The notes beneath the pieces are model-generated. The model was not told the DNA's origin. It searched no databases and saw only the letters and a list, made by a program, of their open reading frames with translations. From assembly GCA_021324775.1 (NCBI GenBank), contig JAJPIM010000044.1, positions 1 to 64,000 on the forward strand: 64,000 nucleotides of DNA, given 5' to 3'. This DNA comes from Gemmatimonadota bacterium. GTDB taxonomy: Bacteria > Gemmatimonadota > Gemmatimonadetes > Gemmatimonadales > Gemmatimonadaceae. Every line of letters starts with the position of its first letter. The stretch's first letter is position 1. Made by a program: the position numbers and the translations under genes. Of the stretch, positions 1 to 8,511 are shown piece after piece.

Positions 1-449
1 CAAGCCTTGCCCATGCGTTCACGATGACAATCCAAACAGCCGAGGCCTGGGCGCATGGGATTCACAGAGCCGACAGTCCCCAGGACATCGTGATCAATGC
101 CGCTGTTGGAGTCTTGCTCCTTGTAGTCCTTTTAGGCCTTCCGGCAAAAGAACCAGCACTGGCCCGCCCTGCCCCTGTCAGTGGGTCGCGCCTGGCCGAA
201 GCGTAAAGCACCTGGTCTGCCGCGGCGATTTGGGGCTCTCCGGTAATTTCGGGCATCGCGTGCGCCGGAGCTTGCCGCGCTCCCTGACTGTTGGTACGTT
301 TTTCGGTGCGCTGTAGGCTTTGTACGTCGCAGTAAAGGCTTCCGGCAAAACGACTTCGCTGACGCGCGCAGGATGCGCGGGCCTCCGCGGGTCGTTCCCC
401 TCCCCCACTCGCCGGTCGCTGCAGTCTCTCCTCCGGCACTTCCTGCGCA
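1..449. other. No convincing gene; left-edge intergenic region
   Basis: I see no gene with family features here. A 60-codon frame at 24-206 (+) has a hydrophobic centre (about residues 22-40, rich in V and L) but no Shine-Dalgarno and an unremarkable context; it could be a small membrane peptide or the edge of an older gene. Two similar sites read AGGCCTTCCGGCAAAAG near 135 and AAGGCTTCCGGCAAAACG near 335, both on the + strand, so the stretch carries a short dispersed repeat. Confidence 0.4.
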
Positions 450-1406
450 TTGCATCGGCCTATCTATTGGTCCGCTCTGATCCCCGGTCTCGTCGTCTCC
501 GGCGTGATCGTCGCGGGCGCGAGTCTCGTCCTGATCTTCGGCCGGGTCGGTGAGATGCACGGACCCACCGAACGGATCTATCTCGCAACGGACCACACTC
601 GCTCGGTCACACCCGGCACCGACGTCTGGCTCGACGGCAAACCGGTTGGCAAGGTCGAATGGATCCAGTTTCAGCCGCCCACCACTGACACCGCGTACCG
701 CATGCTCATCGCGATCGATGTCCCCGCGTCGGTCCGCCGGCGCCTTCGCCGTGACACCCGGGCGCGCATCAGCGGCGGCACGAGTTTCATCGGAGCGCCC
801 GTGATCGATCTGGCCAGCGGTTCCGCGTCGGCCCCCGAGTTGGCCGACGGCGACACGCTCCAGACGATTCCGCGTGGGGAGTTCGATGGGGCGCGCGCGT
901 CCCTCGCCATCGCCGCGCAGAACCTCCCGCAGATCGTCGACAACGTGCGCGAAGTCAAAGCGGAGGTCTTCTCGCCAAGTGGGACGATCGGCGCCGTGGG
1001 AAACGGCCACGGCGTCACACGGCCGCTGGCCTCCATCACCGACAACCTGGCGACGCTCGCCTCCCGCCTCGACCGCCGCGCGGCAATGCACCACGCCGGT
1101 GCCGAAGACCTGTCGGCCCGCGCGCGCCGCGTGATCGCCGCGGCCGACTCCGTGCGCCGGTCCGCCGCCGCCCAAGCCGCTAGCGCGAGCCGCTCACACA
1201 ACGATTCCGCCATGGTCCGCACGATTCAGGATGCGCGCGCCCAGATCGACTCGGTGCAGCGCCTCCTCGCGTCGTCCGCCGCGGACTCGGCCGGCCCGTC
1301 CCCTGCCATCGCGCGCCTGAAGCAACGGATGTCGGACCTCGACGCGCAGCTCGCCAGCCTCCTCACCGACATGATCCGGCGGCCGATGCGCTACCTCACG
1401 TTCTGA
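450..1406 (+). CDS. MlaD/MCE-domain lipid-transport protein
   Basis: An MCE (MlaD-type) protein of 318 aa, expected to be anchored in the inner membrane with its domain in the periplasm, where the family binds and carries lipids. The N-terminus has one membrane segment (about residues 8-31), then an MCE domain (about 38-115) with the typical pattern of a [14 protein letters not shown] stretch and a later [16 protein letters not shown] segment. The last 70 residues are Ala/Arg/Gln/Leu-rich and likely coiled coil. The start shown is TTG; a GTG about 18 codons downstream would cut into the membrane helix and is less likely. No mlaE or mlaF permease or ATPase gene is adjacent, so its ABC partner must be elsewhere. 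The family call is firm; the substrate is unknown. Confidence 0.85.
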   Translation: MHRPIYWSALIPGLVVSGVIVAGASLVLIFGRVGEMHGPTERIYLATDHTRSVTPGTDVWLDGKPVGKVEWIQFQPPTTDTAYRMLIAIDVPASVRRRLRRDTRARISGGTSFIGAPVIDLASGSASAPELADGDTLQTIPRGEFDGARASLAIAAQNLPQIVDNVREVKAEVFSPSGTIGAVGNGHGVTRPLASITDNLATLASRLDRRAAMHHAGAEDLSARARRVIAAADSVRRSAAAQAASASRSHNDSAMVRTIQDARAQIDSVQRLLASSAADSAGPSPAIARLKQRMSDLDAQLASLLTDMIRRPMRYLTF

Positions 1407-1503
1407 TCCGCGATTCCACCTCCGTACGCTCGAACGACCCCTCCCTCCCTGTTGGCCGGGCTGCTCTCGCCAGCCGCGAACCGCCGTCACGCTACTCCCC
1501 CCC

Positions 1504-2757
1504 GTGGACATAGTCGATCTCAAACGCAAGAACATCGCTGAGCTGCAAGCGGTGGCCGAAGACCTCCAGATCACGAATATCTCCGGTCTTCGAAAACAGG
1601 ATCTCATCTTCCGCATCGAGCAGAAGCTGCTCGGCTCCGATGTCGCGCTCCACGCCGAAGGCGTGCTCGAGATCGTGGACGAGGGCTACGGCTTTCTCCG
1701 CAGCCAGGATTGGAGCTACCTCGAGGGGCCGGACGACATCTACGTATCGCCGTCCCAGATCAAGCGCTTCGATCTCCGGACGGGCGACACGATCGCCGGC
1801 CAGGTGCGGCCACCCAAGGAATGGGAACGCTACCTCGCGCTGCTCCGCGTCGAGACGATCAACGGAGACCCGCCGGTCGCCGGCGCGGCGCGGCCTATTT
1901 TCGATAACCTGCGCCCCCGCTACCCCGACCAGCGTCTCCACTTGGAAACCGCGGGCGGCGACATCAGCATGCGCGTCGTCGACATCGTCGCGCCGATCGG
2001 CAAAGGCCAGCGCGGGCTGATCGTCGCCCCGCCGCGCGCGGGGAAGACGATCCTCCTGCAGAAGATGGCGAACGCCATCGTCGAGAATCACCCCGAAGTC
2101 ACGTTGATCGTGCTGCTCATCGACGAACGGCCGGAAGAGGTCACCGATTTCCAGCAGAACGTGCCCGCCGCCCAGGTCATCAGCTCGACGTTCGACGAGC
2201 CGGCGACGCGGCACGTACAGGTCACCAACATGGTGATCGAGAAGGCCAAGCGGCTGGTGGAGCACGGCCGCGATGTGGTGATCCTCCTCGACTCGATCAC
2301 CCGGATGGCGCGCGCGCACAACACGATCGCTCCCCATTCCGGCAAGATCCTGTCGGGCGGCGTCGAGGCGCAGGCCCTGCAGAAGCCGAAGCATTTCTTC
2401 GGCGCGGCCCGCAAGATCGAGGGGGGCGGCTCATTGACCATCATCGGAACTGCCCTCGTGGAAACCGGCTCCCGGATGGACGATGTCATCTTCGAGGAGT
2501 TCAAGGGAACGGGCAACATGGAGCTGGTGCTCGACCGCCAGATCGCCGACCGCCGGATCTACCCGGCCATCGATGTCGCACGGTCGGGCACTCGCAAGGA
2601 GGAGTTGCTCTTCGCGCCGGTCGAGGCCAACCGGGTCTTCCTCCTCCGCAGTTTCCTCGGCGACATGCCGGAAGACGAGGCGATCTATTTCCTCCTGGAA
2701 CGCATGATGCGAACGAAGACCAATAAGGAATTCTTCGTCAGCATGGCCGAAGGCTGA
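1504..2757 (+). CDS. rho: Transcription termination factor Rho
   Basis: A hexameric RNA-dependent ATPase that ends transcription. At 417 aa it is almost the length of the E. coli protein. The Rho N-terminal helical domain covers about residues 4-45, the cold-shock-like RNA-binding domain about 50-125, and the RecA-type motor the rest. The Walker A motif APPRAGKT lies at about 175-182, followed by the conserved [12 protein letters not shown] and [20 protein letters not shown] stretches and the Q-loop segment [11 protein letters not shown]. The start is GTG. ruvX follows after 8 bp. There is no long N-terminal insertion, unlike some G+C-rich lineages. Confidence 0.98.
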   Translation: MDIVDLKRKNIAELQAVAEDLQITNISGLRKQDLIFRIEQKLLGSDVALHAEGVLEIVDEGYGFLRSQDWSYLEGPDDIYVSPSQIKRFDLRTGDTIAGQVRPPKEWERYLALLRVETINGDPPVAGAARPIFDNLRPRYPDQRLHLETAGGDISMRVVDIVAPIGKGQRGLIVAPPRAGKTILLQKMANAIVENHPEVTLIVLLIDERPEEVTDFQQNVPAAQVISSTFDEPATRHVQVTNMVIEKAKRLVEHGRDVVILLDSITRMARAHNTIAPHSGKILSGGVEAQALQKPKHFFGAARKIEGGGSLTIIGTALVETGSRMDDVIFEEFKGTGNMELVLDRQIADRRIYPAIDVARSGTRKEELLFAPVEANRVFLLRSFLGDMPEDEAIYFLLERMMRTKTNKEFFVSMAEG

Positions 2758-2765
2758 GACACGAC

Positions 2766-3191
2766 ATGGCGGACGGCACCCGGCTCCTGGGCATCGACTA
2801 CGGCGACCGCCGGATCGGACTTGCGGTGAGCGATCCCACGGGCACGATCGCGACGCCCGCAGGCCATCTCGTGCGCCGCCCGGGGAAACGCGCCCCCGTG
2901 GCAGCCCTCGTGAAGCGGGCCGAGGAGCTGGGCGCGACTGGGTTTGTCATCGGGCTCCCGCTGGACGCCGAGGGCGGCGAACCGCCCCGTGCGGCCGAGG
3001 TGCGGGTCGTTGGCGCCGAGCTCGCGAAGCGGACGGGATACCCGGTGCGGTATGTCGATGAGCGCTTCACCACGGCGATCGCCCTGCGAGCCGTCCACGC
3101 CGTTGGCGGCTCCGCCCGCGGGCGCAAGGGAGACGTCGATGCACTCGCCGCCGCCGTGCTGCTGCAACATGCGCTCGCGCTCCCCGGCTGA
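2766..3191 (+). CDS. ruvX: RuvX/YqgF family Holliday-junction resolvase-like nuclease
   Basis: A 141-aa RNase H-fold protein of the YqgF/RuvX family, which acts in 16S rRNA 5' end maturation and has been proposed as a Holliday-junction resolvase. It has the diagnostic start LGIDYGDRRIGLAVSDP (first catalytic Asp), a central GLPLDAEGG segment, the YVDERFTT motif (acidic residue) and a DALAAAVLLQ C-terminus with the last Asp. The ATG sits 8 bp after rho. mltG starts 10 bp downstream, an arrangement (ruvX next to mltG) seen in other bacteria. Confidence 0.95.
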   Translation: MADGTRLLGIDYGDRRIGLAVSDPTGTIATPAGHLVRRPGKRAPVAALVKRAEELGATGFVIGLPLDAEGGEPPRAAEVRVVGAELAKRTGYPVRYVDERFTTAIALRAVHAVGGSARGRKGDVDALAAAVLLQHALALPG

Positions 3192-3201
3192 CCGGCACCG
3201 C

Positions 3202-4212
3202 ATGGCCGCCGCCCGCCTCCCTGCACTGGCGATCGCGATGGCCATCGCCGGGGGAATGGCCGCCGCGTGTGGCGGCGAACCGCACGGAGTCCCGGCACAC
3301 GTCGTGATTCCGATCGGCGCCTCGTTTCGCGCCGCCGCGGACTCGCTCGGACGCGCGGGCATCGTCGAGTGGCCACGGGCGTTCAGCGTCTATGCGAGCC
3401 TGACGCACCGCGATCGCGTCCTCAAGGCCGGCACCTACCTCCTGCAGCGCGGGATATCATGGTCTCAGGCTCTGGACGCGTTGACTCGCGGCAAGGGCCT
3501 CGTGCACACGATAACGATCCCCGAAGGATGGAATCTGGCCGAGATGGTGCCGGCACTGTCGCACGCGCTGCTCGTGCCCCCGGAGTCGGTCGAGGCGGCG
3601 GCACGCGATACGGCGCTCCTGTCGCGCGTCAGCGCCACGAGCGGGACGCTCGAGGGCTTTCTCTTCCCGGACACGTACTCGTTCCCCGACGGGACGACCG
3701 CGCGGGCTGCGATCGGCGAGATGGTGCACGAGTTCGAGCGCGAGTGGAAGCCGCAATGGGACGAGGAACGCGCAGCGCTCGGCATGAGCCGCAATGATGT
3801 CGTCACGCTGGCGTCGATCATCGAGAAGGAAGCGCGCCTCAGCGAGGAACGCCCGGTCATCTCCGCGGTCTATCACAATCGGCTGCGGCTCGGGATGCCC
3901 CTGCAGGCCGATCCGACGATCCAGTACGCGCTCGGACACCACGTGGGACGCGTCACGTTCAAGGACCTCGACGTCGTGTCGCCGTACAACACCTACCGGC
4001 ACCCGGGACTCCCGCCCGGACCGATTGGAAGCCCAGGCACGGCCAGTCTCGACGCGGCGGTCGCGCCGGCCGATGTCCCCTATCTGTATTTCGTCGCGGC
4101 GCCGGACGGCCATCACGAGTTCCGCACGACGTTCGCGGAGCACACCGAGGCCCGCCACGAGTTGCAGCACAAGACGGCCAAGCACAAGCCCGCGCCGTCG
4201 CCGCCATCGTGA
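3202..4212 (+). CDS. mltG: Endolytic murein transglycosylase MltG
   Basis: MltG cleaves nascent glycan strands and so sets their length. The frame is open well upstream inside ruvX, but the ATG at 3202, 10 bp after ruvX, gives a 336-aa protein with an exported N-terminus. That N-terminus has a hydrophobic stretch ending in GGMAAAC, a lipobox-like cysteine at about residue 24, so this copy may be a lipoprotein and not the usual single-helix membrane protein. The YceG domain follows, with the catalytic-site segment TLASIIEKEA (Glu at about residue 213) and the signature VYHNRLRLGMPLQADPTIQY. The stop overlaps the thiE start by 4 bp. Confidence 0.95.
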   Translation: MAAARLPALAIAMAIAGGMAAACGGEPHGVPAHVVIPIGASFRAAADSLGRAGIVEWPRAFSVYASLTHRDRVLKAGTYLLQRGISWSQALDALTRGKGLVHTITIPEGWNLAEMVPALSHALLVPPESVEAAARDTALLSRVSATSGTLEGFLFPDTYSFPDGTTARAAIGEMVHEFEREWKPQWDEERAALGMSRNDVVTLASIIEKEARLSEERPVISAVYHNRLRLGMPLQADPTIQYALGHHVGRVTFKDLDVVSPYNTYRHPGLPPGPIGSPGTASLDAAVAPADVPYLYFVAAPDGHHEFRTTFAEHTEARHELQHKTAKHKPAPSPPS

Positions 4213-4856
4213 CCGGCCCGCACGCGCCGCCTGGCCAGCCGGCTCCGATTCCGCCCTACCGCCTGATCGCGATCACCGATGACCTCAGAGACGGGCAGGA
4301 CGGCCTCGCGGATCGAGCTGCCGCCGCCGTGCGAGGCGGCGCGACCATGGTGCAGCTCCGTCTCAAGCACACCGATGCACGCGTCCTGGCCAGTGTCACC
4401 CGGGCGTTGGTCGCGCGCGTCCCGGTCCCCGTGATCGTGAACGACCGCGCGGACATCGCACTCGCCTGCGGCGCCGCCGGCGTGCACGTGGGGCCGGACG
4501 ACATCCCGGCGGCGGCGATTCGCCGCATCGCCCCGCCGGGCTTTCTGATCGGAGTCTCGGTGGGAAGCGAGAGTGAGATCTCCAACGCCGCCGGCGGCGA
4601 CTACACGGGGATCGGCCCCGTTTATGGCAGCCTTTCAAAGCTCGACGCCGGCAACGCCATCGGTCTCCTCGGATTCGCGCACCTCGCCGATGCGGCCGGA
4701 CTGCCCGCGGTCGCGATCGGCGGGATCACGACCGCGACCGCGGCCGATGTGATGGCCGCTGGCGCGTCCGGGATCGCGGTCATCGCGGCGATCTTCGGAG
4801 CCAGTGATCCGGAGGCGGCTGCACGTTCGCTCCGGCGCGCGATCGGCCGGCCATGA
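4209..4856 (+). CDS. thiE: Thiamine-phosphate synthase ThiE
   Basis: Condenses the thiazole and pyrimidine moieties into thiamine phosphate. The 215-aa TIM-barrel shows the family marks in order: YRLIAITDD near the N-terminus, GATMVQLRLK (phosphate and substrate loop), VNDRADIALACGAAGVHVGPDD, and GPVYGSLSKLDAG. The substitution SKLD for the usual TKTK or TKPD is a small local variation. The start is a GTG overlapping the mltG stop (GTGA), and the stop overlaps the next ATG (ATGA), so translation is probably coupled along this operon. No other thiamine genes and no TPP riboswitch are visible nearby. Confidence 0.95.
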   Translation: MTGPHAPPGQPAPIPPYRLIAITDDLRDGQDGLADRAAAAVRGGATMVQLRLKHTDARVLASVTRALVARVPVPVIVNDRADIALACGAAGVHVGPDDIPAAAIRRIAPPGFLIGVSVGSESEISNAAGGDYTGIGPVYGSLSKLDAGNAIGLLGFAHLADAAGLPAVAIGGITTATAADVMAAGASGIAVIAAIFGASDPEAAARSLRRAIGRP

Positions 4857-6025
4857 CCACAGGGATGGCCGCGGTCGTCTCCGCGCGCGGCGCGCACCGC
4901 ATCGCACGCGGCCACCCGTGGGTGTTCAGGAGCGACGTCACCACGCGTCCCGACGCCCCCGCCGGCGTCCTCGCGGTCCGCGACGGTCACGGCCGTCCGC
5001 TCGGCTGGGCGCTCTGGAGCCCGCGTTCCGAGATCGCGCTGCGGCTTCTCGATCGCGACCCCCGTGCGGACATCGGCCGGGCGTGGTGGCGCACCCGGAT
5101 CGGGGCCGCGCTTGCCCGCCGCGTCGCCGTGGCCCGAGACACCACGGCCTACCGCGTGGTGCACGGCGAGGCGGATGGCTGCCCGTCGCTCATCTGCGAT
5201 CGCTACGACCGCTGGCTGGTCGTGCAGCTCCTGAGCGCGGGTCTCGAGGCCTGCCGCGCTGACATCATCTCCGCACTTGCCGATGCGACCGAGCCGCTCG
5301 GCATCCTCGCCCGCCATGATGTCGCCACCCGGCGCAAGGAAGGACTCGGCGACGTCGTGGAGGTACTCGCGGGCACGGTGCCCACGGAGATCGAGGTGCT
5401 CGAGCATGGGGTCCGGTATCTGGCCGCGCCGTGGGACGGCCAGAAGACCGGTGCGTTTCTCGACCAGCGGGAGAACCGCGTGCTGGCCGGGCAGCTCGCC
5501 CGGGGACGCGCATTGGACTGCTTCAGCTATCACGGCTCCTTCGCGCTCCACCTCGCACGGCGAGCCGAGCACGTGACGGCCCTCGACAGCTCCCCCGCGG
5601 CACTCGTGCGCGCGGAAGCCAACGCCGCGCTCAACGGGGCGACGAACATCACGTGGATCGAAGAGGACGCGTTCACCTACCTCAAGGCCGCCGAGCGGCG
5701 CCGCGAACGGTTCAGCATCGTCGTGCTCGATCCTCCGGCGTTCGCGAAAACGCGTGCGTCTGCCGGGTCGGCGCTGCGCGGCTACAACGAGATCAATCTG
5801 CGCGGCATGCGCCTGCTCGAACCGGGCGGCGTGCTGCTCACCGCGAGTTGCAGCCACCACGTCAGCAAGGCGGCGTTCCTGGACATGCTCGCCGGGGCCG
5901 CGGCCGACAGCGGCCGCCGCGTCGCGCTGCGCCGCGTGCTGGGACAGGCAACCGACCACCCGGAGCTTCTCACGGTGCCCGAGACCGGTTACTTGAAGGG
6001 CGCACTCGTGGAAGCCCTGGACTAA
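4853..6025 (+). CDS. RlmI-type class I rRNA (cytosine-C5) methyltransferase
   Basis: A 390-aa SAM-dependent methyltransferase of the RlmI/YccW group, which methylates a cytosine in 23S rRNA. An N-terminal PUA-like domain begins with the typical GAHRIARGHPWVFRSDV segment, an EEHAD-like central domain follows, and the Rossmann domain carries ALDCFSYHGSFALHLA (SAM loop), VTALDSS, and the catalytic-region motif VVLDPPAFAKT. The Cys in LLTASCSHHV sits where the family's catalytic cysteine is expected. The start overlaps thiE by 4 bp. The exact target base cannot be told from sequence. Confidence 0.9.
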   Translation: MTTGMAAVVSARGAHRIARGHPWVFRSDVTTRPDAPAGVLAVRDGHGRPLGWALWSPRSEIALRLLDRDPRADIGRAWWRTRIGAALARRVAVARDTTAYRVVHGEADGCPSLICDRYDRWLVVQLLSAGLEACRADIISALADATEPLGILARHDVATRRKEGLGDVVEVLAGTVPTEIEVLEHGVRYLAAPWDGQKTGAFLDQRENRVLAGQLARGRALDCFSYHGSFALHLARRAEHVTALDSSPAALVRAEANAALNGATNITWIEEDAFTYLKAAERRRERFSIVVLDPPAFAKTRASAGSALRGYNEINLRGMRLLEPGGVLLTASCSHHVSKAAFLDMLAGAAADSGRRVALRRVLGQATDHPELLTVPETGYLKGALVEALD

Positions 6026-6052
6026 CAGCCGTCCGCCGGCCAACATCTCGCC

Positions 6053-6979
6053 GTGTACCCTCCCGCGTCGCCTTCGGCCACGCCCGCGACGCCGGATTCT
6101 GTCCCAGCGCCGCCCACGCGTGGTTTGCATCAGCCGGCCGTTCGCCGGGCCCTGGCCGTCGTCCTCTTGGTCAACGTCGCGGTCGTCGCGGCCAAGACCG
6201 CGGTCGGGTTGAAGACAAACGCCCTCACGGTTCTCGGATCGGCGCTCGAATCGGGGCTCGATCTCCTCAACATCGTCATCGGGATGACGCTCGTCACGGT
6301 CGCCGCACGCGCGCCCGACGAGGAGCACCCCTACGGTCACGAGAAGTTCGAATCGCTCGGCACGCTCGTCATCGTGGGATTCCTTTCGATATCGTGCTTC
6401 GAGTTGCTGCGCGGAGCCGTGGAACAACTGCTTCACCGCGCGACGCCGCACGCGCCGACGCTGGCGGATTTCGCCGTGATGGTCGCGACGATCGCCGCGA
6501 ACGGTTTCGTCGCGTGGTATGAACGGTCGCGAGGTCGCGCACTGGGCAGTGCGTTCCTGCTCGCCGACGCCAGGCACTCTGGCAGTGATCTGTATGTGAC
6601 GGCGCTGGCGCTCGTCTCGCTGTTCGTGACACGCGTGGGCCGCGGCGGTCTCGATGCACCGCTGGCGATCGTCGTCGCCGCGCTGATCGCGCGCAACGGC
6701 TACGCGATCCTCAAGGGCTCCGTGCCCGTCCTCGTGGACCAGCGGGCGGTCGATGCGGCGCGCATCCGCGAGTTGGTCACGCAAGTGCCACGCGTCACGG
6801 ACGTGCGACAGGTGCGCTCGCGCGCGACATCATCCGGCCTGTTGTTCGCCGAGGTCACCATCGGCGTTGCGGCCGCCACCTCGGTCGCGGAGGCACACGC
6901 GATCTCGGACGCGGTCGAGACACAGATCATCATTGGGCTGGGCGCGGCCGAAGTCACCGTGCATGTCGAGCCAGCTTAA
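6053..6979 (+). CDS. Cation diffusion facilitator family transporter
   Basis: An inner-membrane divalent-metal/proton antiporter of 308 aa. Six membrane helices can be seen between about residues 30 and 220, followed by a cytosolic C-terminal ferredoxin-like domain. The metal-site motif in helix 2 reads ESGLD (where YiiP has DSLVD), and helix 5 carries HSGSD, the conserved HxxxD. Glu replacing the first Asp in helix 2 may affect metal choice. A glutamate-tagged amphipathic linker EEHPYGHEKFESLG is the family hallmark. The start is a GTG 27 bp after the methyltransferase. Substrate (Zn, Fe, Mn or Co) is not decidable. Confidence 0.93.
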   Translation: MYPPASPSATPATPDSVPAPPTRGLHQPAVRRALAVVLLVNVAVVAAKTAVGLKTNALTVLGSALESGLDLLNIVIGMTLVTVAARAPDEEHPYGHEKFESLGTLVIVGFLSISCFELLRGAVEQLLHRATPHAPTLADFAVMVATIAANGFVAWYERSRGRALGSAFLLADARHSGSDLYVTALALVSLFVTRVGRGGLDAPLAIVVAALIARNGYAILKGSVPVLVDQRAVDAARIRELVTQVPRVTDVRQVRSRATSSGLLFAEVTIGVAAATSVAEAHAISDAVETQIIIGLGAAEVTVHVEPA

Positions 6980-6983
6980 CGAC

Positions 6984-7011
6984 TTGCGGAATTCGAGAAG
7001 GGGTCTACCTT
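6984..7011 (+). promoter_or_regulatory. Candidate promoter for the 7045 gene
   Basis: TTGCGG (6984-6989) and TACCTT (7006-7011) are separated by 16 bp, in the gap after the cation transporter and just before the next gene. The match to a housekeeping -35/-10 pair is moderate. Confidence 0.35.
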
Positions 7012-7044
7012 AGTCCCGGGAGCCGTGTCTCTAACCCCTTTCTC

Positions 7045-7809
7045 TTGCGCGATCGCTCACTCCGCCAGCAGTACGACGAAGAAGTCGACCAGGCAGTCGA
7101 GCTGTATAAGGAGTCGCTCCCTCGCAATGCGATCCTGAGCATTGGTGACGAGGCGGTGGCGGCAATCCGCCAGCAAACGCAGCTCGGGTTGACCGAGCTC
7201 CTGCTGTACGAAGAAGTGAACCGGATCATCAAGCGCCGCCTGGGTATCAAGGATTATCCCGCATGGCGGCGGCGGATGCTCCGCCTGCTCAAGGAATACC
7301 GGCGCGCCGAGCATTGGGGACTGCGCCCCGAGAGTCCCCTCGTGCGCGAGATTCAACCCGATCAGGGATCGCACGTGCTCCTCGCCGGCGAGACCGCCGA
7401 GCGCGCCGCGCTGTACCTCGCCGCGAATGGTTGCGAGGTGACGACCGTCGAACTCTCGTCGGATGCGATGGAGCGTGTGATGACGGCGGCCGGCAAGGCG
7501 GGACTCATGTCGCGCGTACATGAATGGCCCACCGGTATCGGCCACTGGCGCCCAGACTGCCCGTTGAATGCGGTCGTGTGTACCCCGTCGGCATTCGCTG
7601 GACTCACGCCGGCCGAGGTGAGCAAGGTCATCGCGCTGTTCCAGGAAGCGACGATGGATGGCGGCGTACACCTGGTCGAGACGATCGTCGCTGGCCAGGA
7701 TGCGATGTCACTCGCCGAGTTACGTTCGCGTTACGTGGGTTGGGACATCAGCATCGAGCGAGACGGCAGCGCATCCCGTTCCTTCGTCGCTCGGAAAAGC
7801 GCCGCGTAG
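7045..7809 (+). CDS. Protein with a degenerate methyltransferase-like fold
   Basis: A 254-aa protein I do not recognise as a named family. The first 100 residues are helical and charged, with many Glu, Arg and Leu. The second half looks like a Rossmann SAM-methyltransferase: GSHVLLAGETAERAALYLA stands where the glycine-rich loop should be, and EVTTVELSSDAMERV matches the acidic end of strand 2. The loop lacks the usual GxGxG, so SAM binding is doubtful. The start is TTG at 7045; no better start is in frame. A separate promoter candidate lies upstream, so it is probably its own transcription unit. Confidence 0.65.
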   Translation: MRDRSLRQQYDEEVDQAVELYKESLPRNAILSIGDEAVAAIRQQTQLGLTELLLYEEVNRIIKRRLGIKDYPAWRRRMLRLLKEYRRAEHWGLRPESPLVREIQPDQGSHVLLAGETAERAALYLAANGCEVTTVELSSDAMERVMTAAGKAGLMSRVHEWPTGIGHWRPDCPLNAVVCTPSAFAGLTPAEVSKVIALFQEATMDGGVHLVETIVAGQDAMSLAELRSRYVGWDISIERDGSASRSFVARKSAA

Positions 7810-7833
7810 CATACGGTCCAGCCGTGGCGAATT

Positions 7834-7873
7834 GACACGAACGTCTCCCGGATTCGTGTCGTATCACGACACG
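7834..7873 (+). promoter_or_regulatory. Overlapping inverted repeats, possible alternative hairpins
   Basis: GACACGAA (7834-7841) pairs with TTCGTGTC (7853-7860), and the same middle arm CGTGTCG (7855-7861) pairs with CGACACG (7867-7873) across the loop TATCA. The two hairpins cannot form at once. The site could be an attenuator-like RNA or a protein-binding palindrome; it lies between the 7045 gene and the 50-aa ORF at 8024. A further stem ACACCC/GGGTGT (7971-7976 with 7997-8002) lies just before that ORF. Confidence 0.4.
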
Positions 7874-8023
7874 TCGCGAGACAGGGCCGCGGAGCGCTGC
7901 AACTAAAGCGCACCCTGGCAAACACTTAGAAAATCCGGCGCGGTGGCACCCGAGATGCCTTGGGTCTATCACACCCGTCTCGCAACTTTGCGCGGTGGGT
8001 GTCTCACTCGGGAGTGCCCTACT

Positions 8024-8176
8024 ATGAAGAACAACATTCGGCAGCGTCCTGTTGCTGACGAGCCCGTCGGCATCGTGATTTCTGGAGGATCGCGCGACGA
8101 AGTGCTTCCCCGCGTCTGGGCCTACATCTGGGGTCCCGTGCCGGCTGAGGACGAAAACAGCTCCAAGGCGGCCTAA
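8024..8176 (+). CDS. Small hypothetical protein, 50 aa
   Basis: The frame is open from 7943, but the ATG at 8024 is preceded by a GGAG Shine-Dalgarno (8011-8014), so I place the start there. The peptide is 50 aa with no Cys, a basic N-terminus, a small hydrophobic core PVGIVISGG, and an aromatic segment VWAYIWGPVP followed by an acidic tail. It has no signal peptide. I do not know its function. Good translation signals, a structured 5' region and a strong hairpin 190 bp downstream argue that it is expressed. The conserved-looking WAYIWGP segment would make a useful search query. Confidence 0.55.
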   Translation: MKNNIRQRPVADEPVGIVISGGSRDEVLPRVWAYIWGPVPAEDENSSKAA

Positions 8177-8242
8177 CCCCGGCGTCGCCACTCGTTGAAC
8201 TGCACTTGCCGTCCGACTAAAAGCAGTCGTCGAGCGCAGTAG

Positions 8243-8286
8243 GCGCCGTTCGGGAACCGCGGGTCGGCCTGTTCGGCCAACGGCGC
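8243..8286. repeat. Structured interspersed repeat, copy 1
   Basis: An outer stem GCGCCGTT (8243-8250) / AACGGCGC (8279-8286) encloses two small stems, ACC-GCG-GGT and GGCC-TGTTC-GGCC. A second copy at 32250-32292 keeps the outer stem and changes both bases of pairs in the inner stem. Both copies lie between convergent genes, so a bidirectional terminator or RNA-processing role is possible. Confidence 0.65.
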
Positions 8287-8310
8287 ATCTCCATCGCCAG
8301 TCGCCGAAGC

Positions 8311-8376
8311 GCGAGTCGCCGAAGGCAGTAAAGGCCGGTTGCAGCGAGTCGCCGAAGGCAGTAAAGGCCGGTTGCA
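8311..8376. repeat. Exact 33-bp tandem duplication
   Basis: Two perfect adjacent copies (8311-8343 and 8344-8376), beginning GCGAGTCGCCGAAGG, with a partial third copy (AGTCGCCGAAGC) just upstream. Each unit ends in the left arm of the hairpin at 8364-8398, so either copy of that arm could pair with the right arm. Confidence 0.9.
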
Positions 8377-8407
8377 GCACGCTGCTGCAGCCGGCCTTCG
8401 CCTTTTC
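8364..8407 (+). terminator. Strong hairpin followed by T-tract, likely terminator
   Basis: A 16-bp stem (8364-8379 with 8383-8398, one G-T pair, loop CGC) is followed by CGCCTTTTCCCC. A near-identical hairpin lies at 13029-13064 after another + gene. It probably ends the 8024 transcript and may also act on the convergent peptide gene. Confidence 0.7.
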
Positions 8408-8511
8408 CCCAGATCGTGTGTCCAGGGTCGTGATGCGGTCCTTGATGCGCGTAGCGCGCGACGACGCTCCGGTCTCCTGGAGTGCCGCCGCGCGCTATGC
8501 GGAACAGTCAG

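Larger units (their letters stand above)
8177..8511. other. Convergent intergenic region with repeats and hairpin
   Basis: This 335-bp gap lies between the 50-aa ORF (+) and the 29-aa basic peptide gene (-). It holds a 44-bp structured repeat, an exact 33-bp tandem duplication and a strong hairpin, each listed separately. I see no further coding sequence. Confidence 0.6.

Noticed and set aside
4622-6784. 720-codon open frame on the minus strand
   Set aside because: It runs antisense through thiE, the methyltransferase and the cation transporter. The translation is Arg/Gly/Asp-rich with no motif; long antisense frames are expected at this G+C content.
8243-8286. Integron attC site
   Set aside because: The stem-loop recalls attC in size, but the R-box sequences do not fit, there is no integrase, and the second copy is 24 kb away between housekeeping genes.
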